This document shows positions 48,574-55,128 of a stretch of 55,128 nt of DNA, in pieces; position 1 is the first letter of the stretch, and each line of letters opens with the position of its first letter. A program made the position numbers and the translations under genes. The notes beneath the pieces were generated by a model. It did no database searches. It worked only from the letters and a program-made list of their open reading frames with translations, and had not been told where the DNA came from. This DNA comes from a virus. The DNA lies in IMG/VR virus record IMGVR_UViG_3300037246_000495, positions 1 through 55,128 of that record; one strand, given 5' to 3'.

Positions 48574-48604
48574 CTTTGCAATAATGCCTGTTAAATTTTC
48601 TCAT
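48521..48604 (-). CDS. Possible 27-aa peptide overlapping the membrane gene
   Basis: ATG 48602-48604 to TAA 48521-48523 (MRKFNRHYCKDESEDVQ start). If the membrane gene starts at 48534, this short ORF precedes it with a 14-nt overlap. Either this ORF or the longer membrane gene is correct at its 5' end. Confidence 0.35.
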   Translation of the reverse strand: MRKFNRHYCKDESEDVQPPIVKPDVKA

Positions 48605-48636
48605 ATTAAATGTGTTTTAATTAGTTATAAAGATAG

Positions 48637-51600
48637 TTAATTCTCTAAAGCTTTCAACCTGTCGTCTAGATTTTTATATAATGCTTTTAAAATCTCTATC
48701 TGAAGTCTATTTTCGTCGACTATTAACTGTAAGCTATCATTTTTAATCATCTCTAATCTTAAACCCTCAATGGACATAACGGCCAATTGCATAGACTTAA
48801 TAGTGAGAAGCCTATCTTCATCCTTTATGTTTGATTTTTCTATATCTGATAATGTTGATATAGCAATTATACTATCATTACGTACTATTTTAGTTTTAGA
48901 GTGATTTACAAGCCAAGGAAATTGAGCCTCTAAATCTTTAGCCATCGGGTTAATGTAATCTATATTTGCAGAATCAGCTTTAAAATTATATCGTTTAACC
49001 GATAATCTTTTAAAGGCTTCACGGTTAAATTCGAAATCTCTAATACTGTCTTTTACGCGCTGATCTGATACGTTGTTTAATGCGCCTGAGTAGTTCAGGT
49101 CTACACAATTAACGTCGACTGTTGCTGTTAAACTACCAGTTACAGTCCCACCGATTGATGTGGTTTCAAATTTAACAGAGTTTAAATGCATTAATTCAAT
49201 CTCACCCGACGGCTTACAGCGAAGCCTCGTATTAGTACCATCGAAGATTCCAAAAGTTTCATCAGTGTCTCGATAAAAAAACCTATAAAATGAAGTAGCA
49301 CTATTCATATCGAATTGAACCTCTGTTGATGATGGATTATCTATTATAATTTTAGTAGATGTTGTTGTGATATCGCCTCCAAAAGTACCACTCCCACCAT
49401 CAAAGTTACTAGAAGCATCTATCACTTCAACTCCCCCGATAGAATAAGAATCAGCATCTACATCTCCATTAACATCAATACCGCCAGATACTGTTGATAA
49501 TTTCAAATCTCCAGCTGATGCTCCAGCGTAATAAAGCTCAATACCCTCTTTCTCGTTAATAATTCTTAGTGTGTTGTCAACGCCACTACCTGCTTGAATC
49601 TCTTGAGCTAATACACCGTTCGCATCTAAAAATCTAATAGTATTAACGGGTAGTGCTAATAGAGAAGTTGATTTTATATCTAATCTACCTATGCCGTTTT
49701 CTATCAGTAAATTATTTTCTATTGTCACTTCATCGATGAACCCCTTTGTTCCAGCGAACACTTGATTAGTGGCAGTCATTACACCTGAGTTTGCGACATT
49801 AGCCCCATTAAGAGTCGCATTATCACCATCGCTTGAGTTTATGAATACATTTCCAGAATTATGCGTAACACTTAAGTTTGTAGTGACATTCGATACTAGC
49901 CCAGAATATAAGGAGTTAACAGCATCATTGCCTGTATTTGTTCCCGATAGATTAGATCCTGTTATTACATCGAATACTGTCAGTCCAGACGCATCAAAAT
50001 AACCTCTTTGGATTCTGGCTGTACCAAAAGATAGTCTATCTGTTGTATGGTCGTATGCTATAGATCCAGCGTCATTATCGTTGTTATCGCCAAAATATAT
50101 AATACCAAGATAGTTTTCATCAGACGCTATAGTCATTCCTTTGCTACCAATTGTTGTACCTCCAATCCTTAAGTCATCAGCAAATGCATTAGGTACGTAA
50201 CTGTTAGTTAAATCTAAATATCCACCGCCAAATATATTACCATTTACAGTAACATCACCCGTAAACGTAGCGCCAGACAATAACGCATAAAGACCTAAAT
50301 TTGGAGTGTTAGTGAAATTATTGTAATCCAGATAATGTGATCCATGTTGACCGTCTAATAAATCAGAATTCTGATTTATATTTAACGTTGTGGATGCGCA
50401 GGCGTATGGCTGGGTTCCTGTTGTGACTGTTGAGATGAAACTAGGTGATAGTATTCCTAATGCGTTAATATTAGCCTTCTCTATACTGCCAATCTTGAAA
50501 GAAAATTCATCGTCGGCATGGTTATACGTAATAAATGCTGCTGTACTAGCATCATTATCAGAAAAATATATACTTCCATTAGAAGTTCTTTCAGATATAA
50601 TTGATAACCCTGTATTTCCTACTGTAGTTTTACCTAATCTTAAAAAATTAGCATTAGCATTAGCGGGATAGCCATTGGCTAAATCTATAAAGCCACTAAA
50701 CAACCCATTAACCGCTTCTATATTACCAGTAACATCTATTCCGCCAGATGTTGCCCTGAATTTCTCAACTCCACCAATCCCTGCAATTAAACCGCTTTTA
50801 AGTGTAGCCAGTCCGCTACCATCAATAAACCTAAAATTACCATCACCTGTTGAATTAATACGCTCTACACCACCCGTCTCAAGCGATGAAGTATTTAAAA
50901 CAGGATTAAGAAAACCAGCCGTTCTTGCAATATCCGTTATAGTCGTACTTCCACCGTTTGAAATATCAACCGTTACTGTGTTATTTAATTTCGAATTAGA
51001 TAAATCTTGATTCTCATTATCAGGATTGTTATCATTATCAGCAACGCTAAAAACAGCATCTACACCCGTTCCGCTAGTTCCGATTGTCACATCTTCGCCT
51101 ACTTTATTAGCGGTTGATGTTATTGTGTAATCACCTAGAGTTGGTCCTCCTCCGTTTACGGTTGTGACTACTGGTGTAAATTCCGTTCCCGTTTCTGCAT
51201 CTGTCACAGTTAGTGCCTGCTTTGCGAATCCAATATATGAGCCTGGCGTGTCTGTTAATGCTAGCAGAGTAGTAATTCCAGAAGGACCTCCGCCGCCAGT
51301 ACCAGCCGTATTATTAGGAATAAACCCCCTCAAGTCTAAATAACCAGTGCTTAGATTGTACGTAAAGTTTGCGCCACTTCGTCTTATTGTGAATCTTCCC
51401 ATTAAAAAACCAACACCTTTGAAGTCTTTCGGAATGTTGTAGTTGGTGGCGTTTTCAGCATCACTAAACGCGTCAGCCTCAGAATTATACCCGTCCGATG
51501 GTAGATTAACCATTAAATGCGATATCTCTCCAGACTTATTACACACACCCCAAACGACTACATTAGACCATTCGTTATTCCAGCTTGAACCGTCTGAAAA

Positions 51601-52995
51601 TTCTGTGATATCATTTAAATTAGTCGTGGTCCTGTACGGAGTCGTTGGATCATTCACCACGTGGATATCATCACCGATAGACATATCTTGGACGGGGAAA
51701 GTCTGAAGGTGTAACTGATAAACATTCCCAGATGTATTCGAAAAATAAACATTAGTAGGTGTGCCACTTAAAATTGTTTCTGTTCCACTATCCCACTCTG
51801 CGTTAAATTGTCGTAACCTTTCGGCAATGTGTAATATATGACCATTATCATCTTCTTTCTTTATATGGTCGTTTATATTTTGATTTCTAATTGCTCCATT
51901 TGATAACGTAGCAGCTGCATCAAAAACACCCACTAATGCAACTTTTGCATGTTCTGTTACTGGAAAACCGCCCGCACTTGTTTGTAATGTTTTTGTCGCT
52001 TTGTCTATAAAGACATAATTTAATTGTACAACTGTTGCAGTTCCAGCAACTAATGTAAGTGTTGCGGCTGGTGTTGTGTCGAAAGTACTGAATCCATCAC
52101 TAAAAAGCAGTGTAAGATTCTTAGTATCAATAACATTTTCTAATGTTCCTGTAATTGTACTAATACCATCTGAAGAGGTTGTAAAATTGAACGTTTCTCT
52201 AATTGCTCCATCCCATCCATCATTGAAAGTATCGTAAATATCTCTCGTTATATTCACAAATATCTGACCATCTGGAGCGGCTGAATTATTAAATGCTCCA
52301 CCTATTGATATAGCGTAACTCTGAAACGCTGGCCTAGAGCTTGAAACGTCACCACTGCCATCATCCGTAAGCCATAATTGAGAACCTGGAGTTAGAGCGG
52401 TTGCATCACCACCTTTTAGTATTCCGTAAATTACGGTGAATCCAAAGCTACCAGGTGGTATTGTGTGAGCCGCAACGGATAATGTTCCTTGCGTTTTCTC
52501 CCAATCACTTGCATCTGCCAATTCTGGCGTTGGGTATAATTGACCGTTAACCAAAGCGCCGCTTTTTAGATGCAAGACATCAAAAGGTTCGATAGTGTAA
52601 GCATTATCATTGTAATAAAGCAACACCGTGGCTTGTCCAAGCTTGTAAACATAATTACCTAATCCCGTCTTAAACGATCCGCTATAGGATAGTGTATCAG
52701 CGAACATTGTATATTCTGTTTGAATATCACTTTCTGTCAATGGTGTTAATGATAGGCTATCAAGCGGCTGTGTTAATGACATGTTATTTATGAAATACTG
52801 CAAATTAACAGCATCTAATAAATTGATAGGATCGGCGACACCCTGCACTCTATTGCTGTGCATATTAATAGTTGCATTACCATCCTCGCCTATTTGCGCA
52901 TTTTTGTAAATTCTTAAATTATCACCTGCCACGTTTTGAGCTTGCGCAAAAATAGTGATGAATGATAATATTAATATTAAAATAATTTTTCTCAT
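48637..52995 (-). CDS. Giant tail fibre/spike with signal peptide and S74-like chaperone domain
   Basis: 1452 aa. N-terminal Sec-type signal (RKIILILILSFITIFAQA, cleavage before QN). Then a long beta-rich stalk, including two similar repeats of about 90 residues at about 755-850 and 920-1010 (IYFSDNDAS and IYFGDNNDN lines). The C-terminus has VSDQRVKDSI, the Ser/Lys site of peptidase S74 chaperones, then a coiled coil. S74 domains trimerise and cleave themselves from fibres. Receptor-binding role likely; a signal on a fibre is unexpected. Confidence 0.88.
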   Translation of the reverse strand: MRKIILILILSFITIFAQAQNVAGDNLRIYKNAQIGEDGNATINMHSNRVQGVADPINLLDAVNLQYFINNMSLTQPLDSLSLTPLTESDIQTEYTMFADTLSYSGSFKTGLGNYVYKLGQATVLLYYNDNAYTIEPFDVLHLKSGALVNGQLYPTPELADASDWEKTQGTLSVAAHTIPPGSFGFTVIYGILKGGDATALTPGSQLWLTDDGSGDVSSSRPAFQSYAISIGGAFNNSAAPDGQIFVNITRDIYDTFNDGWDGAIRETFNFTTSSDGISTITGTLENVIDTKNLTLLFSDGFSTFDTTPAATLTLVAGTATVVQLNYVFIDKATKTLQTSAGGFPVTEHAKVALVGVFDAAATLSNGAIRNQNINDHIKKEDDNGHILHIAERLRQFNAEWDSGTETILSGTPTNVYFSNTSGNVYQLHLQTFPVQDMSIGDDIHVVNDPTTPYRTTTNLNDITEFSDGSSWNNEWSNVVVWGVCNKSGEISHLMVNLPSDGYNSEADAFSDAENATNYNIPKDFKGVGFLMGRFTIRRSGANFTYNLSTGYLDLRGFIPNNTAGTGGGGPSGITTLLALTDTPGSYIGFAKQALTVTDAETGTEFTPVVTTVNGGGPTLGDYTITSTANKVGEDVTIGTSGTGVDAVFSVADNDNNPDNENQDLSNSKLNNTVTVDISNGGSTTITDIARTAGFLNPVLNTSSLETGGVERINSTGDGNFRFIDGSGLATLKSGLIAGIGGVEKFRATSGGIDVTGNIEAVNGLFSGFIDLANGYPANANANFLRLGKTTVGNTGLSIISERTSNGSIYFSDNDASTAAFITYNHADDEFSFKIGSIEKANINALGILSPSFISTVTTGTQPYACASTTLNINQNSDLLDGQHGSHYLDYNNFTNTPNLGLYALLSGATFTGDVTVNGNIFGGGYLDLTNSYVPNAFADDLRIGGTTIGSKGMTIASDENYLGIIYFGDNNDNDAGSIAYDHTTDRLSFGTARIQRGYFDASGLTVFDVITGSNLSGTNTGNDAVNSLYSGLVSNVTTNLSVTHNSGNVFINSSDGDNATLNGANVANSGVMTATNQVFAGTKGFIDEVTIENNLLIENGIGRLDIKSTSLLALPVNTIRFLDANGVLAQEIQAGSGVDNTLRIINEKEGIELYYAGASAGDLKLSTVSGGIDVNGDVDADSYSIGGVEVIDASSNFDGGSGTFGGDITTTSTKIIIDNPSSTEVQFDMNSATSFYRFFYRDTDETFGIFDGTNTRLRCKPSGEIELMHLNSVKFETTSIGGTVTGSLTATVDVNCVDLNYSGALNNVSDQRVKDSIRDFEFNREAFKRLSVKRYNFKADSANIDYINPMAKDLEAQFPWLVNHSKTKIVRNDSIIAISTLSDIEKSNIKDEDRLLTIKSMQLAVMSIEGLRLEMIKNDSLQLIVDENRLQIEILKALYKNLDDRLKALEN

Positions 52996-52997
52996 AT

Positions 52998-54206
52998 CTA
53001 TTGTTTATTAATTATTGTTTGAAGTATCACTGTTGCTGAAGCACCAACACCTGATACGTCAACGTAAAGCGTAAGTGCTGCGCCTTGATCTGTCTGATTA
53101 ACGAAATTACGTGCTATATTATCAATCACTCTCGAGTCATTGAAAACTTCATTCCTCATAACATCGTTACCACCAGGTGTTGTTCCTATCTTAATTGTCA
53201 CTGTTGTTCCAGCTCCTGACTCACGAACTCCTGTTACCTGATTCAACGTGTATCCGCCAGACATTACAAGTTGATGCGCTCCAGACACATTACTTAATAC
53301 TAATGGTTCTATTGGTGTCATATCTCCGTCTGTTGGTATTGCAAATCCTTGATCGCCTGAGTTAATACCCTCGACAAATGCTTGCGTTAAATTAATTGTT
53401 AAAACTCCTCCTGTGTAATTACCAAAATACTCTATTTCCCCATTCTCTTTTTTGGCATATTGAATATCGTTTATAAAAGGCATATCAAGCCCTATAAGCA
53501 TTTGAATTTTCGTTGCAAGATATTGAGGTATGTCTGACGTTTTGATTTCATCAATAATCTGCGGTATATCTTCTAGATTAGTTTCATTACCCAAGTTATT
53601 ATAAGTATCAACTTCACCACCCACTTGGGGTTTACCGATAACGCCCTCGACCCATATAGATACCTCGAAACCACCATCCCAATACGTGTATTGTTGATTA
53701 TCAATATTACTTGAAACTATTTGAAAATGGTCTGGGATCGTTTTATAAGTAAATTTATCATCTGAAACATATCTGAAATCATCCACGCCCTGAACTAATT
53801 CAAAAGGCTCTGTGTGTTTGTATTTTGCGTCACCATCAAAGACTCCTTTAATTTCAATTGTGTATTTACCTACTGGTTGCCCAACTACATCAAATTGATA
53901 AAATGCTGATATTCTGCCATTATCTAATTCATCCGTAAAACTAGCAACTAAATTAACCGTTAATGCCGTTTCAGTTCCAGCCTCATCTCTAAGGGTAGCG
54001 GTTAAGGTATCACCACCACCTACTAAATAATTAGTTTTAATTTGAGTGGCTATGGTTTCTGAATCCAAAAACTTTTGACACTTTAAAATTGGCACAGAAC
54101 CAGCAAACTTAATGTCTTTTGATAGTGTATTCTCTGGATTGGGCAATAGATTATCAACACTTACATATTGAATACTATTAAGCCCTGTTATTAATGATAT
54201 AGTCAT
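52998..54206 (-). CDS. Tail fibre/baseplate-type structural protein
   Basis: 402 aa, beta-rich, Gly/Asp/Thr-rich with several Ig-like stretches (SGGYTLNQVTGVRESGAGT). No signal peptide. Two nt before the fibre gene. Virion surface role likely; family not recognised. Confidence 0.72.
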   Translation of the reverse strand: MTISLITGLNSIQYVSVDNLLPNPENTLSKDIKFAGSVPILKCQKFLDSETIATQIKTNYLVGGGDTLTATLRDEAGTETALTVNLVASFTDELDNGRISAFYQFDVVGQPVGKYTIEIKGVFDGDAKYKHTEPFELVQGVDDFRYVSDDKFTYKTIPDHFQIVSSNIDNQQYTYWDGGFEVSIWVEGVIGKPQVGGEVDTYNNLGNETNLEDIPQIIDEIKTSDIPQYLATKIQMLIGLDMPFINDIQYAKKENGEIEYFGNYTGGVLTINLTQAFVEGINSGDQGFAIPTDGDMTPIEPLVLSNVSGAHQLVMSGGYTLNQVTGVRESGAGTTVTIKIGTTPGGNDVMRNEVFNDSRVIDNIARNFVNQTDQGAALTLYVDVSGVGASATVILQTIINKQ

Positions 54207-54207
54207 G

Positions 54208-54786
54208 TTATCGTCCTATAGCTTGTACGTAAATTGTTTGATTGATATTTATCGTATTATCTCTATCGTATGTGAAATTATCTTTAGTTAATATCAGATT
54301 TGCATTTGAATAGCCTGGCGATAACACCACGTTATCGCACGTATTAGGGAATGGGAATGGAAATGGCACGACTTGCGGACCGTCATCGTTTGACGTAAAA
54401 GTAAACCAATGCATTATCCTGTTATTGCCTAGTAGTGTAGTTCCGCTTGTTCCGCTAACTTGCCCTTTATTTGCCTCATCTGCATACTTCTTAGTTGCTG
54501 GATGAGTGTCTAACGTTGGGGTGTATGCTATCAGATTTGTTTTCGAGAGATAATTAGTGAATAAATTATCGACCTCTGTTTTAGAATAAACATTCAGATT
54601 TAGAGTTGTAAAATCTAAAAGCTGTTGCATTGTCATATTCTCAGAAGGTGTTCCTACCTTTCCAATTGCCACCCTGTAATCTAACACGGGTGTTGCATTT
54701 AGACTTAATCCAAACAACTTTCTTTTTGATTGAGCATTAGCCGAAAACGAAGCGACTATTAAAAGTAAAATAAATATCTTTTTCAT
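54208..54786 (-). CDS. Secreted structural-cluster protein (192 aa)
   Basis: From ATG 54786 (MKKIFILLLIVASFSANAQS); the longer open frame upstream lies in the previous gene. Signal peptide with ANAQ cleavage, then a beta-rich body. Located among tail genes, yet exported by the Sec-type leader. 1 nt gap to both neighbours. Adhesin or surface-anchoring role possible. Confidence 0.75.
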   Translation of the reverse strand: MKKIFILLLIVASFSANAQSKRKLFGLSLNATPVLDYRVAIGKVGTPSENMTMQQLLDFTTLNLNVYSKTEVDNLFTNYLSKTNLIAYTPTLDTHPATKKYADEANKGQVSGTSGTTLLGNNRIMHWFTFTSNDDGPQVVPFPFPFPNTCDNVVLSPGYSNANLILTKDNFTYDRDNTININQTIYVQAIGR

Positions 54787-54787
54787 A

Positions 54788-55128
54788 TTAATCAATTGTA
54801 AATTCATTATTAATGTCATCATCTGTAAATATAAATTCATCATCATCAATAGCTATAGCCTCTTCTGAAATAGTTACGTATTTCGAAACTGGTCTCCCTT
54901 CAAATTTAGCCACGTTATCAGTGCCGCCTAGATCTAGGTTATCAATCCATATATGATTGTATGGTTCGTTAATATTTCCTCTATATTGGACTATCGCATG
55001 AACCTTAGGTTTGCCATCTTCGAAAGTCTCGTTAATGGTTCTCCTTTGTGCTGCTGTTAATAGCGCTGTAAATGTTGGCTTTTCAATACCCCAATCAGGC
55101 TCGGCCAAATCATTAACTAATATATCCT
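54788..55128 (-). CDS. Large tail/baseplate-type protein, C-terminal part (continues from base 2549 across the junction)
   Basis: Stop TAA at 54788-54790. The last 107 codons end with an acidic tail (DDDEFIFTDDDINNEF). Joined to 1-2549 the gene has 2763 nt (921 codons with stop), divisible by three, with no interruption. The last 127 bases of this segment repeat the window start. Confidence 0.85.
   Translation of the reverse strand, partial: DILVNDLAEPDWGIEKPTFTALLTAAQRRTINETFEDGKPKVHAIVQYRGNINEPYNHIWIDNLDLGGTDNVAKFEGRPVSKYVTISEEAIAIDDDEFIFTDDDINNEFTID
55002..55128. repeat. Direct terminal repeat, right copy
   Basis: Identical to 1-127; see the left copy. It is not an extra duplication in the real genome. 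Confidence 0.95.

Overview
The window is one complete tailed-phage genome, opened at an arbitrary point. Bases 1-127 are repeated exactly at 55002-55128, so it closes into a circle of 55,001 bp. One tail gene (920 codons) is cut by the ends and reads through without a break once they are joined. The host is very probably a member of Bacteroidota. Evidence: AT-rich DNA, promoters of the Bacteroidota form (TTG/TTTG about 20 nt before TAnnTTTG), very few Shine-Dalgarno sites, and Flavobacteriia-like signal peptides ending in AQA/AQS. The tail genes are those of a long-tailed siphovirus (1172-aa tape measure). I see no integrase, DNA polymerase, replicative helicase or tRNA.

Layout. Most genes lie on the minus strand and are read from high to low coordinates. 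Around 46-48 kb is an early-type region of small proteins with a small HTH gene and paired operators. From 45 to 38 kb is a replication region: metallophosphoesterase, HTH proteins, a DnaD-like initiator carrying 11-bp iterons inside its gene, and accessory proteins. A DNA methyltransferase and a lysis set follow (38.0-36.1 kb). From 35.5 to 27 kb are a RecA-like/Sak4-type ATPase, a DUF3127 SSB-like protein, a YopX protein, an HNH endonuclease and many small unknowns. From 26.8 to 15.4 kb is packaging and head: a probable 220-nt RNA, TerS, TerL, small genes, portal, scaffold, major capsid, connectors and tail tube. The tail continues through 12.9-12.3 kb and 6.75-1 kb, across the junction, to the fibre genes at 55-48.6 kb.

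Two plus-strand cassettes (6.9-12.25 kb and 13.1-15.35 kb) break up the tail operon. They carry accessory genes: a PD-(D/E)XK nuclease, a radical SAM enzyme followed at once by a 29-codon Cys/Gly-rich peptide gene, a putative outer-membrane protein and many small membrane proteins.

The most striking system-level signal is a palindrome of about 15 bp (roughly CATGYTRTANARCAY, a variant of ATGTTnTAnAACAT). It stands before most transcription units on both strands, and in most cases its edge is 33 or 34 nt from a TAnnTTTG-type -7 box. A minority of sites, several on the divergent strand, have spacings of 11-12 or 24 nt. I read this as a phage-wide regulon controlled by one unidentified DNA-binding protein. 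Other points for follow-up are the candidate phage peptide-maturation (RiPP-like) pair, the RNA next to terminase, a second short RNA, the intragenic iteron origin, tail proteins with signal peptides, and a duplicated mini-gene with one decayed copy.
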